Source of the DNA: Talaromyces rugulosus
Lineage: Eukaryota; Ascomycota; Eurotiomycetes; Eurotiales; Trichocomaceae
NCBI RefSeq assembly: GCF_013368755.1
Contig: NC_049562.1
Location: 1-64,000 of the forward strand
DNA length: 64,000 nt
Reading direction: 5' to 3'
The notes beneath the pieces are model-generated. The model had not been told where the DNA came from and did no database searches. It worked only from the letters and a program-made list of their open reading frames with translations. Below, piece after piece: positions 24,986-35,209 of this stretch (positions are counted from its first letter, which is position 1; the number at the start of each line of letters is the position of its first letter). The position numbers were made by a program, and so were the translations under genes.

Positions 24986-26140
24986 ATGGCGCGACTGTTG
25001 GACCTTCCGAATGAGCTCATTCTTCTTGTCGTTGACTACGTGCAAGCAGACACAACACAGAAATTATTGCCATTCTTTCAATGGGGAGATGTGTATAGAC
25101 GTTTGATTGAACAGAATCCACCGCAACGAATCAAAGACCTGCACTCTCTTTGCCTTGTATCCGCTCGCTTGAATAATCTGTTAAAACCGATATTGTACCG
25201 TAATATTTGCGTTCGCGACGACGGGTTCCGCATTTATCCGCAAACCCAGCTGAAGCGGAGTCTAGAGAACGATTCAAAGCTTGAAGGACATATTATGTCT
25301 GCAATAGTTCCCTGCAACCACTTGATTTACGACATTTATCAATTTTTTTGGTTTCCCAACATTCAGGCACTTAGCATTCTCCGGTTCAATGACTGGGAGC
25401 CTATGGAATTTGAAGACGATTCGCATGTTGGCACGTCGCCGGTCACAGAACTGAATTTGATAGGCTGCGGAGCGCATGAGGAGGCATTAGCCGCTGTACT
25501 TAGCTGGCCAACTGCGTTGGAAGTGCTCCATTACGACGCCGAACAAGGAGAGTGGGATGGCCACTATGGTGATGAGCCTGCCAAAAGCTGGACATGCGCG
25601 GCGTTTGTACGAGCCATTCAGCCGCAAAAGGCCACTCTACGGGAATTGACCCTTACTCGGCCATGGCTCGAACATGAAGGATTGGGCAACGGACCACGCA
25701 TAGATCTGAGCGATTTCACGGCTCTGACCATGCTCCGTATCTACCAAGTCTTTCTATGTGGGGACGAGGACCCGCTTGAGGCCTGGAGCAGCCTTCCCCG
25801 AAGTCTTGAGAGATTAGATGTCTTTTATGATGACTGGGATCTCACCCGTTTTGACGAAGATGACTTTCTGCGGGGCCTGCTGGCGCATAAAAAAGAGTAT
25901 CTAGCCCATTTACGCACGGTATCCATTCACTCGCCCGAGCAGACCTGGGACAGCGATATAGAGGAGTTCATGCCCACCGGTCAATGGACGCCGCCGTCTC
26001 CCCTGGCGAGAGCATTCGAAACTGCAGGTGTGAATATAGATATATGGCTGGGGCCTGCGGAACCTCCGAAGTTTGAGGAACTAGGCATTCCTCAGCTTCT
26101 TAAGCCACCAAGAAAAAGGCGTTTTCTCGATATTGATTAG
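24986..26140 (+). CDS. F-box-like protein
   Basis: An intronless frame of 384 aa when started at the ATG at 24986; the upstream in-frame codon is GTG. The N-terminus, LLDLPNELILLVVDYV followed by LCLVSARLNNLLKPILYRNI, is the usual layout of a fungal F-box. The rest holds leucine-spaced segments (VTELNLIGC, TLRELTLTRPW, TMLRIYQV, SLERLDVFYDD) suggesting an irregular leucine-rich-repeat surface, then an acidic tail and a basic KPPRKRR near the end. F-box proteins pair with Skp1 in SCF ubiquitin ligases and the repeats choose the target; the target here is unknown. Such genes are numerous and fast-evolving in fungal subtelomeres. Confidence 0.75.
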   Translation: MARLLDLPNELILLVVDYVQADTTQKLLPFFQWGDVYRRLIEQNPPQRIKDLHSLCLVSARLNNLLKPILYRNICVRDDGFRIYPQTQLKRSLENDSKLEGHIMSAIVPCNHLIYDIYQFFWFPNIQALSILRFNDWEPMEFEDDSHVGTSPVTELNLIGCGAHEEALAAVLSWPTALEVLHYDAEQGEWDGHYGDEPAKSWTCAAFVRAIQPQKATLRELTLTRPWLEHEGLGNGPRIDLSDFTALTMLRIYQVFLCGDEDPLEAWSSLPRSLERLDVFYDDWDLTRFDEDDFLRGLLAHKKEYLAHLRTVSIHSPEQTWDSDIEEFMPTGQWTPPSPLARAFETAGVNIDIWLGPAEPPKFEELGIPQLLKPPRKRRFLDID

Positions 26141-28466
26141 GGTCTGTATTAGTTTTATGTTATCTTTGTTATATTTATATCCGAGTCAATAAGGCGCGAA
26201 AAATGATAGGGATGATAATAATCTAAAAAGAAAAATGCTTTCTACTACATACGAGTATAAAAATTAAATACACTTTAAAATATTAGGTATTACTAGGTCA
26301 ATGGAATACCCAAAAACTAATTACATACAATAAATAAAACCCGAAGAAGCACCTCTAAGTTAGCCTATTAACAATACCTAAATAGTAAAGCAATTGACAT
26401 ACAAAATGTTTTAAAATATTCACGCCTCGCTAACTCAAAACAAAAATAAAAAGATGACATTGTTCAGTATTCGGAGCAGAAAGACAGGGCTAACCTTCTA
26501 TGGGCCAACGTCAATAAGGATGGCAAAGCCGACTTTATCTAGACAGACAAGTTTAATAACAATAGCTAGGTATAATATGACAATAATCAAAAAGACATTC
26601 AACGAAGCTACAGGGACACCATTCTGCAATGTTGCAAGAAATCTATATTTATCTTTTAAAAATTTATTTATACAAATATTGTTAATTTTTAATTTTTAAA
26701 TAATAATTTATATAACAAACTAGATAATATAAATAAAATATAACAAATAATATTATTTATTAGAAGTAAATCTAATGTTGAACCAACGTTTTTGGACAAA
26801 TATACATGGGAAAGTGATGATTTTTATTATAAGACTTGCATAGCTACCCCATTAGATTTTAATTGTGATTATAGTAAGGATAGTTGCTTAGAAGACTTAT
26901 TCCCATGAGGTGTCGACAACTCATGCATATATGATTGTGATGAGAACGGATGCTCTCCTCTGTCACCGTCATGTTGTGCATCTGGAACATGTAAATAATG
27001 ACATTTAAACCATCTCTGGGATAAGACTAATAACGATCTATCTCATTGTTTCTGAGCTCTTGGCTTATTATGTAACCAATTGATGCGAGGGAACTGATGC
27101 TGCGATAATTATTCTGAACTTCAGATGGATTATCCGCCCAAAGACCTTGCACGAGCGGCGTTTGCACGTCATGAATTCGCGCCTCTCCCGATAAACCGGT
27201 TGTCCGCTGTTCAATGACTGGAATGTGCGAAGAATTCAACGAGTCTATAGCTAGGATTCCATCATTGACCTGATGGTGTTCAAATCTGATTTCTGATAAC
27301 TTTCCCGGTCGATATGCGAAGTTTTCTGAGGAACCAAGGCTATTTTAATTTAGCATATTGATACTATCTCCGTTATGGCTATCTGTATAGTTGTTTAGTG
27401 AAGACTTAGGAATTTACAAATTTGGCATATCATCGTGTCCTATAATTTTCTTAGCGCTCTTTAGGACTAAAATATTGTAAGTTTTAGAATTACTTTTCTG
27501 GCGCTTGTCTGGCGCTTATGTCTGGCGCTTGAAATATTGAAGCTTTTTATGTGTTAGATGTTCTTTTCAATATAAGATGTTGACTACATATATAGAGAGT
27601 CTTTAAGGTTATTTATAAGCGTACATGTGTAAATTATATAAATTTCAATATAAAAACCAAAAAACCCCACTTTTTGACATGCTTTTTATTATGGTTTAAA
27701 CCAGACCAAACATCTGAATTGAACCTAACAAATAGTACACTAAAAAACATTCAGTTTAGGATAATAAAAACTGAACTATTCTGGTTTAGCTAATCAGGAA
27801 CTATAACCAATCTATTTAGGTATAATTTAGTTCGGTCTTCAGTTCATTGAACCAAAGATAACACTCTACCACTGCCGTGCTTTCACAAAACGCTTATATA
27901 GATATTGCACTTATACTTAAAGAGAGACATTTGAAACCTTCAGTCTAAACATTTTTTGAACACTCCTCAATTATTTAACCCTCTGTCAGGGCAGCCTAGT
28001 TAAGTTCAGCCATAACCTGTTTTAAAACAATAACTTTTACATCTCAGTCTATCTATTAAATATAGTGTATCTATTATTGATCAATAAAGCTTCTAATGCT
28101 TAAGAATTGGTTTATCGTCATACCTATGATCCTTTTTAAAAAGGAATTATAGTAATATTTCATTCAAACCATACATGTTTATGGATATTAGGGCAGTTGG
28201 TGCACGATGCCCAGCTCTATAAGTGAAAGATTCTAATTTTTTTGTTCTATAAGTTCGGCTAATTGAAACCATATCCTGCTGTATCGATAGAATCGCGAGA
28301 AATACACCACATTACTCCCTATACTCGCCCACTTGACGGGGACATTATTTCCTCACCACAGTATCTATATACAGGATGAGTCCGTCAGTCCTGGAATTAT
28401 TACGGACACCGATGGAAATACCCAAAAAGTAAAAGTTGAACATAAAGAAATGGGGAGATGTGGAAA
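26141..28466. other. AT-rich region with decayed repeats
   Basis: No gene is recognisable. Composition is very AT-rich, and the segment at about 27690-27855 is a diverged copy of the repeat at 31120-31275. Three close copies of TCTGGCGCTT lie at about 27498-27530. Short ORFs have no support. Confidence 0.5.
27690..27855. repeat. Dispersed repeat, decayed copy
   Basis: It aligns with 31120-31275 over its whole length, for example GAATTGAACCTAACAAAT against GAATTGAACCTAACCAAAT. Most differences are transitions toward A/T here. The family is unidentified; no terminal inverted repeats or reading frame were found. Confidence 0.65.
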
Positions 28467-29702
28467 TTACATCTGTTCAATGATCCCTTCTCCCATATTA
28501 TTCGTTGCCACGCGACTTTTCCACTGTAGGGTTTGGCTCATGTTCTTGATGGCAGTGTCCAAGCCGCGCAGAATAACCTGGACCGGCTTCAGGCCGATAT
28601 CCCAGTCACTTCGTACTGCGCTCTCGTCTGGCACCACCCAATTAGAAGTCATGCTGTCAGCATATGACGGGTCCGAGGGCGTACATTGAGCGATGTGCTC
28701 AGACAGGCAAGAGACAGCAAACTCGATGCGATTCAATGTATGGAGGACCAGCATGTTCCCTATCATCTGCCTTTCGTCTCCTTCGACCTGGTAGCTCCCG
28801 ATGATCATGCGTATCTCGTTGTTGGAATCGTCTTTGGGGTCCCCCAAGGAATGAGACAGCAAGCTGGTGTCTACGGAGCGTGCAGCGGGCGGGTTTGAGC
28901 AGAAGACCTGGACAACGCGGAGCATGCTACGCAAGCTGATCGCGGCGAGAAATATGACCTCTTCGTTGAGCGGGGTGCTGCAGGCCAGACACTGACTGAA
29001 ATGCTTCCAGGTGGCGAGTGTGCGCTGGTTTGCCACGAGCAGGGTGTCAATGGAGAACGAAGCAGACTGCTGCCGTAAAATGCGAAGGTGGGCGAGTAAG
29101 TCGGTGTACCGCTGAAAGCATCTACACTGAAGGGAGGCATGAGGTGAAGTCGCGTCGGTAGTTCCGTTGGGCGGCATCATATAGCCTTCATCAGCGGGCG
29201 ACACATGATGCGAGAGCAGATAATGGCTAGGATCGGTTAGAATATTCTAAAACCGTTGCTCTTCGTTAGCGTTGCGGGTTTTTCTTGGGTGGGAGGTTTT
29301 TTTTCCTTTTTTCAATTTTGAAAAGAGGAACATTTCTCGTACAGTGAAGAAGTCAAGATCGTCTTCCAAGACTAGGTCGCACATACTACCACCGTCCAGG
29401 TGATTGTAACTGGCAATGGCTTCGCGCTGCGCACTCGCAGCTTCAGTTGGAATGCTTTTTGTGGACTGCTTGCGTGTGGTGTCATGAGAGCTGCTGTCTG
29501 TCCTCTTGTTCTTGACACCCTTGGGCCTGCCTAGGCGATCGGAAAGGCTGTAGACGCATGACTCGCCAGATATCTGGCAGTGCGAGCATGGAGAACTGCC
29601 AGAACAGCGCAGCTTGGCGGAATGACAAGCATTACACGCAGAGCGCATGCGATACCCCCGGGATTGCGATCCCATGGCGAGAATACCTGAGCTGACAATC
29701 AT
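28467..29702 (-). CDS. Zn(II)2Cys6 transcription factor, AflR-like
   Basis: Two exons, 29702-29343 and 29246-28467, give 379 aa. The intron starts GTACGAG and ends TTTTAG with a CTAAC branch site, and the join is in frame (DFFT then NILTDPSHYLLSHH). The zinc cluster lies close to the N-terminus with spacing CX2CX6CX5CX2CX6C, followed by a linker YSLSDRLGRPKG typical of AflR-type regulators. The C-terminal half has the Cys-rich and helical stretches of the AflR domain (LQCRCFQRYTDLLAHLRIL). Such proteins activate secondary-metabolite clusters by binding TCG(N5)CGA. One such site lies in the shared promoter of the A-T-TE and MFS genes, so this is the likely regulator of the neighbouring cluster. 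That link is inference. Confidence 0.85.
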
Positions 29703-30404
29703 TTGTTGCTTACTGCGGAACGGCTTCCTGTTGCTTATATCTGATATTCACTGATAGCACATGGTGTAAGAAAGGCGGCCCCCAAGACTAACCAACACTC
29801 GCTAATTCGTTGAGACCGTACATCGGAATCATGATTGGTATTGTCTTTGATGTCAGCCTATCGACCCGCTTTCATGGACGCAGCAAACGATGTGAAGAAA
29901 CAACAGTCCGAGATCTCGGAAATAACCAACCTACGGCAGCCTATGCAAGGACAAATCTTACTTTTCCACACACACCAAGCGCAGATTTGTGATTTGTTAA
30001 TATTGCTTATTAAGTAATCTATTATAACGTTATTATACTAAATTACTATTTTTATTTTAAAAAGAAAGATGATGGTAAGCAAGGTGATAAGAAAAGCGGT
30101 GAGTAAATTACTAACTAAAATTGACTGATTTTATTGATTAATTAAACCCATACAACTTTAGTTAATTATGCAATAGTTATATAAATAAAAAATAAAATAC
30201 TCTACATAAATTTTTAATTTATTTATGTAAACATTTTAAGTATTTTATCATGCTTCTTAGCGATTGAGCTATTTTCAATTTTGATTTTGATTTACGAGCA
30301 GGGTGGTAATAATAATAAGTACCCGAATAACTGTACAATCATTTTGAGCTAGCCTAGGTTGGCTATCTAATTGGGCAATTGGAATTCATGTCTTGATAGG
30401 TCAG

Positions 30405-30874
30405 TGTTACGGACTGGATCTGGCACACTTTGTGTGATTGGCTCAAAGATGTTAGTGTGGGTTGTACTCTTTGGTAGTTTACGAGGTTTGTTAGACGAGA
30501 TCCTCTTACAATGCGTGTATCTTAAGATAGGTCTATCTTACCAACCTTAATAAATAATCAAGTAATAATAAACAGTAAATATAATAGTAAATAATATTAG
30601 TATATTAGTAATTTAGATTACTAAATTATAATAGGAAGTAATTATAGTAGTAGGTGAACATCTTTATATAGATTTAGTATATACTAGGGTGTTGCTATAT
30701 ATAGTCTAGTATATATTATTTAGTGTGTATACTTGTTATATGATCCTTGAGGAGCCTCGTACTGGCCTAATAGTCTTGTTTTGTTCCTGTAAACCAGCGG
30801 ATCTCGCCTCTCTAATCTCTCGCTGAAGCCTTTCCTATTATTGTTAAAGCGTGCATAGTGTTGGTTTCGTAACA
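30405..30874. mobile_element. Solo LTR of a retrotransposon
   Basis: A 470-bp element starts TGTTACGGACTGG and ends GGTTTCGTAACA, so it has the TG..CA ends and short terminal inverted repeat (TGTTACG/CGTAACA) of an LTR. No internal retrotransposon sequence and no second LTR are nearby. The 5-bp flanks are GTCAG and GTTGG, which differ by two transitions and may be a decayed target-site duplication. Confidence 0.6.
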
Positions 30875-31119
30875 GTTGGGTTAAATCTGACTTAATAGGT
30901 TAGATAAAAAAATGTCGGCCCTAATTATGACTTGTCCAACAGGGGCGGGCCCCTTGGTGGGGATAATTCCTCTTGGTCATAGAAAGGCCGTGTTTCTGCC
31001 ATCAAAAAACAATTAAAACCGATGTCTTGGCACATTAAGTTGAACCTAATCTAAGTTTATCTAATTAGGCAACGGAACTAATATCTTGGCAGGTTAGGTT
31101 GAAGAGTCCAACCTAACCG

Positions 31120-31275
31120 CAAGCATCTCCAGTCCGAATTGAACCTAACCAAATGGTGCACCAAAAAACGGTTTAGTTCGGGATAATAAAAACCGAACCA
31201 CTCTGGTTCAGCCAATCCTGAACCATAACAAACCCATTTGGTATGGCTTGGTTCGGTGTCCAGTTTTTTTTATCA
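31120..31275. repeat. Dispersed repeat, better preserved copy
   Basis: It is related to 27690-27855. It contains several GGTTCGG/CCGAACC-like half sites in both orientations, so parts can fold back. It may be a fragment of a small non-autonomous transposon; the ends are not defined. Confidence 0.6.
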
Positions 31276-31584
31276 TGGATCTACACGATGACACCAGATA
31301 TTAATAGAGACGGGACAGCGGCGCATGAAGCTTGATTACTCTTGTTTTTTTTTTTTTTTTTTTTCACCGCCGGCCCCAAAAAAACCAAACACAACAAAGG
31401 TTATTGAGTCGCGGAACACCCCCGCACTAATTAGATCAGGTTTACTGGGACAATCAAGCACTCCTTACTACGATCTTTTAATAATTTAGATGAAAGACTT
31501 CGAGTGCACTTGGAGATCAAAAGAAGGAGGAAATCATTACGGCGTAGGTAAAAGAAATAGGTATACAACTCTATCACATCACAT

Positions 31585-34428
31585 CTAAACTCCCCTGGCT
31601 TCCAACCGGGTCTGCAAAGTCCGGTAAAAGCCCTGCACGTTCTCGGGCGCCAACAGGGTGTAATGATGACCCGCCACCTCATGGAACTGCACGTCTGTTA
31701 CATATTGATTCCACCGTGACAGTTTGTGCTCAAGCCACTCAGCCTTGGTCCGCGCCACCGCCTCGATGGGCTGCCCGTAAAATACCTCCAAGAGGGGTAC
31801 GTTACCTTGGGGCTCGTAATGGCGCGCTATTGTATGCGAATTCAGTGCCAAGCTAGTCCAGGTGGCCAGTCGATTCTTGTCGAGTCCGAATTCCTGTAAC
31901 CGTTGATTCGAGGCCGACGATAGGAGGATATCCACAAGTTTGTCCTTGTTCGTGTCATCTTCAAGCCCACCACCCACCGCGCGCAGCTCAGCCGCAACGG
32001 TCTCTTCATCTTCAGGGTTAGGCAGTAGATCAAAGAAGCGAGCTAGCGTTAAAAGGACGTCTGCCCAACCGCCATGGCGCATGCGATCCTTGATGTGTGG
32101 CGGCTGATCGAAGACGGCCAAAAATGGCGTCTCGAAGCCGTCGCGATTCAGCTTCTTAGCAATCTCAAACGATACTGTGCCACCGTATGAGTATCCGGCG
32201 ATGGCATACGGCCCGGTAGGTTGCACGCGCTGAATTGCTTCGCGATAGGTGTCAACCATCTCGTCGACACTTCCGAAGAAAGGCTCGCCGTCGAAGCCGC
32301 GGGCACGCAGCGCATACACAGGCCGATCAGTGAATTGGTTGGCCAGGGTCAAGAATACGAGCACCTCACCAACACCGGGGTGTACTAGCCATAGCGGGGT
32401 CTTGCTTCCACCTTGGCGGAGTTTTACCACTGGGTCGTAAGGCTTGGATACGCCTGTGGCAGCTGGGTCCAAAGCGGCGGCAAGGCCTTGAATAGTCGGG
32501 TGGCCAATAATAGTCGTGATGGGGACGTTATCAACCAGAGCCGGATCATTCTGCAGTAGCCACTTGATCTGGAAGATCTCAATCGACGAGCAGCCCATAT
32601 CGAGCATGCTGGTGTGGATGCCCAGCTCAGAGCGAGATGCGCCGAATACCTCGGCGAAAATGGCCTGCACTGCCACTTCTGCCGGCGTTGTAGGTTGCAG
32701 GTGTGCTGCCCCAGTGGCCTGAGCCAGGTATATCTCATCCTGCTTGATGCTAGCATTATACATACCCGCTTCGAATGCCTTCCTGATTTTGGCGCGCGAG
32801 AGCTTGCCGAGAGCAGTCTTGGGTAGGAATTCTCGGTCTAAAGGGATGATACGATACGGCCGCACCATGCACTGCTGCATGATAACGGTACGTAGTTTAT
32901 CGCGAGTGTTGAGGCGTGTGGAGATCTCGTCGACGGCATAGGTAGGGAGGTAGACTGCACAGAGCGTCTCGGACGCGGCACCCGGTACGCGGTAAGGGAA
33001 GATAGCTGTGTACGAAGGCGTCACACCAGGAATATGGGCATCCTCGATGGCGCCTTCAATCTCGTGAGGGTAGTATTTGAGACCGTTAATGTTGATGGAT
33101 TCCTTGCCTCGGCCAATCATATGGAGCCGTCGCTTTTCATCTAGGAAGGCTAGGTCCCCAGTGACGAACCAGCCGTCTGGTGTGAAGGACTCCTGTGTCG
33201 CGGTCGGATTGTTATAGTACTCGTTGAACACGTTGACGCCGCGCACTTCCAGATGACCAAAATCGTTGGCACCACAATTACCGCCCTCGGCGTTGCGTAC
33301 CCGCATTTCCATGCCCGGAATGCAGTAGCCTAGCGAAGTAAATTCCCGGTCAAGGGCGAGATCACTGCGCGGGCAGTCGATATTATAGATGCTCCCTGCA
33401 CAGGTCTCGGTCATACCGAAACCCGGGCGGATGAAATCGTAGGAGCCTCCCAGGGGCTGGAGCAGCTTGGTCAGGGCGGCACACAGCGCTGTCGAGTTGG
33501 CTTCGCCGCCCGAGATGAGGCAGCGCAAGGTGGAGATATTGGGGAGCCCCAGGCTGGCAGCTTTCTCAACAGGCAAATGTGGCAGCAGAACCTTTTCGAG
33601 CGCCTTTCTTACGCTAGCGAGGAAGAAGTTTGGTGCGAAGGTGTATCCGACGGCGTGGCGGTCGATAAGTTGCAGGAACAAAAGCGGATTTGCTAGAAGA
33701 TCGCCGGCATGGACGTGCACCTGATCGGCACCCACGGTCATCGCATGTAGATGCACTTCTGTCAGATTGGCGACATGATCCATGCCGATCCAGTTCAAGA
33801 AGGCTTCATCAGAATGTGTAGCGTGGCAGGCGGACTTGCCTGCAACAGCATTCAGCATCTGGCCATGTCGAAGGGCAACAGCTTTGGCATTTCCGGTGCT
33901 GCCGGAGGTCAGCATCAGGGCTGCTAAATCGTCAGGCGACTTGGTGAACCCGTTCTGCAAGACGTAGTCGACCTGGAAGGGAGTGTTGTGGATGTCCAGC
34001 TCCTCAACAGGGTGGATAGCAAGCCCAGGAAGGTCCAGAAACTCGGCGACCAGATGTTTCCTGGTCAGCACGACGGGATCGTGTAGGACCTCCTGCAGAT
34101 GCTCGATATGCTTGCGGCGTTGGTCGAGATTGTTGGTAAATGGAACCGAGATGGCGGGCACCTGGCCGGCGGCCAGGACAGCCCATAGCCAGCGGACATT
34201 GTCTTCGTGGTTATCTAAGTGGATGAGGACGATCTTGTCTGGAGTCAGGCCAGGGATAGTCTTTATCGAGTTTCCTCGGATGAGGGCATCTCTGAGGAGC
34301 TCGGAATAGGTGATCCTAGTAGGCTTTCCTTCCGTTTGACCCGGAGGGTAGATGGAGAGGCCCTTCTCAGGAGCCGAGCGAGCAGCCTTAGTCAAGGCTT
34401 CAAACAGATTCTTTGGCAAGGGAGCCAT
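31585..34428 (-). CDS. A-T-TE synthetase (NRPS-like, arylpyruvate-dimerising family)
   Basis: An intronless 947-aa protein with adenylation, thiolation and thioesterase domains and no condensation domain. Adenylation motifs include LMLTSGSTGNAKA, GFGMTET, GWFVTGDLAFLDE and the catalytic K542 in PKTALGKLSR. The thiolation motif MGCSSI carries the phosphopantetheine S615. The thioesterase has S747 in GYSYGG and histidines at 921-922 in GHHYTLL. The A-domain stretch WIGMDHVANLTEVHL resembles the family that activates 2-oxo aryl acids (TdiA, AtrA, MicA, aspulvinone and butyrolactone synthetases), which fuse two arylpyruvates to quinones or furanones. The exact substrate and ring type cannot be read from the sequence. 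It is divergent from an MFS gene across 781 bp and near a deregulated-looking DAHP synthase, which fits an arylpyruvate substrate. Confidence 0.92.
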   Translation of the reverse strand: MAPLPKNLFEALTKAARSAPEKGLSIYPPGQTEGKPTRITYSELLRDALIRGNSIKTIPGLTPDKIVLIHLDNHEDNVRWLWAVLAAGQVPAISVPFTNNLDQRRKHIEHLQEVLHDPVVLTRKHLVAEFLDLPGLAIHPVEELDIHNTPFQVDYVLQNGFTKSPDDLAALMLTSGSTGNAKAVALRHGQMLNAVAGKSACHATHSDEAFLNWIGMDHVANLTEVHLHAMTVGADQVHVHAGDLLANPLLFLQLIDRHAVGYTFAPNFFLASVRKALEKVLLPHLPVEKAASLGLPNISTLRCLISGGEANSTALCAALTKLLQPLGGSYDFIRPGFGMTETCAGSIYNIDCPRSDLALDREFTSLGYCIPGMEMRVRNAEGGNCGANDFGHLEVRGVNVFNEYYNNPTATQESFTPDGWFVTGDLAFLDEKRRLHMIGRGKESININGLKYYPHEIEGAIEDAHIPGVTPSYTAIFPYRVPGAASETLCAVYLPTYAVDEISTRLNTRDKLRTVIMQQCMVRPYRIIPLDREFLPKTALGKLSRAKIRKAFEAGMYNASIKQDEIYLAQATGAAHLQPTTPAEVAVQAIFAEVFGASRSELGIHTSMLDMGCSSIEIFQIKWLLQNDPALVDNVPITTIIGHPTIQGLAAALDPAATGVSKPYDPVVKLRQGGSKTPLWLVHPGVGEVLVFLTLANQFTDRPVYALRARGFDGEPFFGSVDEMVDTYREAIQRVQPTGPYAIAGYSYGGTVSFEIAKKLNRDGFETPFLAVFDQPPHIKDRMRHGGWADVLLTLARFFDLLPNPEDEETVAAELRAVGGGLEDDTNKDKLVDILLSSASNQRLQEFGLDKNRLATWTSLALNSHTIARHYEPQGNVPLLEVFYGQPIEAVARTKAEWLEHKLSRWNQYVTDVQFHEVAGHHYTLLAPENVQGFYRTLQTRLEARGV

Positions 34429-35209
34429 CTTTGATTGAGAATGGGAAAAACTCAGTCAGCAGTTAAAAATTTGGTAGAAGGTTGTGGACATGCCGTCTAC
34501 TCACAAAATCTCCATCGATGCGGCCACACCCATCATCGTTATATTGCCTCAAACTGCGCCTGAGCCGTGTTTGCAAGGCGTCCACAATCGAGCCGCGACA
34601 GTAATTCCAACCAGTAGCCGGTGAACAGCCGTTAATATCCGTAGTGGTTTACCGTGATGCCTACTCTGCATGTCAAAATATCGCCGAGCTCGAATTGGGA
34701 CATTTCATGGAGTGGGTCTAGAGAATCGACCGATAAGCACAGGGGTGTTTTAGGGGCTTGATGACAAGCTGTGCTGTGAAACCCTGGTATCCATGATCGT
34801 TCTTAGTGCTTACCTGAGGGAGCTGAAGGAGATAAGATAAAAGATGGCACTCATGGCAAGTGCCACGTACTTAGGGAGCGGGATCTGATTGGCCGGCTAG
34901 GATGATAAGCTCAGCTGCTGTGCCCCGATCGTGATTTGAAGAGCTTAGCAACATGTCTCTTCTGGCTGCGATGCAACCACAACCCACTATTCTTCTGACC
35001 CTCTGTTTGGGCTGCATGTAAATTTGGCCTAGCGAGAGTGTTGGACACGACGATGGCGTTAGAAGCCATGCTGGATGTTCTAGAAAAGCTCAGCCGAGAT
35101 GGTGGGAGAGATAGCTTAAGGTTGAAAGCGCTGTTATTAGGCCCATTCTCTATCTTGGTTGTTCCTCTGACTTCTCTCGCGCCCTCTCTCCGTTCTTCGT
35201 TCAACCGCA
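34429..35209. promoter_or_regulatory. Bidirectional promoter of the A-T-TE and MFS genes
   Basis: A 781-bp region between two divergent start codons, with no gene inside. It includes a TCG(N5)CGA site at 34588-34598. ORFs drawn here are short and unsupported. Co-regulation of enzyme and transporter is the simplest reading. Confidence 0.65.
34588..34598. promoter_or_regulatory. Candidate AflR-type site TCG(N5)CGA
   Basis: The sequence TCGAGCCGCGA matches the TCG(N5)CGA pattern bound by AflR-type Zn2Cys6 proteins, although the fourth base does not fit the stricter AflR consensus. By chance about one such site is expected per 4 kb, so one in 781 bp is suggestive only. Confidence 0.4.

Larger units (their letters stand above)
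29703..31584. other. Repeat-rich region between regulator and synthetase
   Basis: Beyond the regulator promoter, this region contains AT-rich sequence, a solo LTR (30405-30874), short related motifs flanking the LTR (about 30345-30400 and 31040-31100, both with TATCTAATT.GGCAA), and the dispersed repeat at 31120-31275. A poly-T run lies at about 31344-31364. No gene was recognised. Confidence 0.55.
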
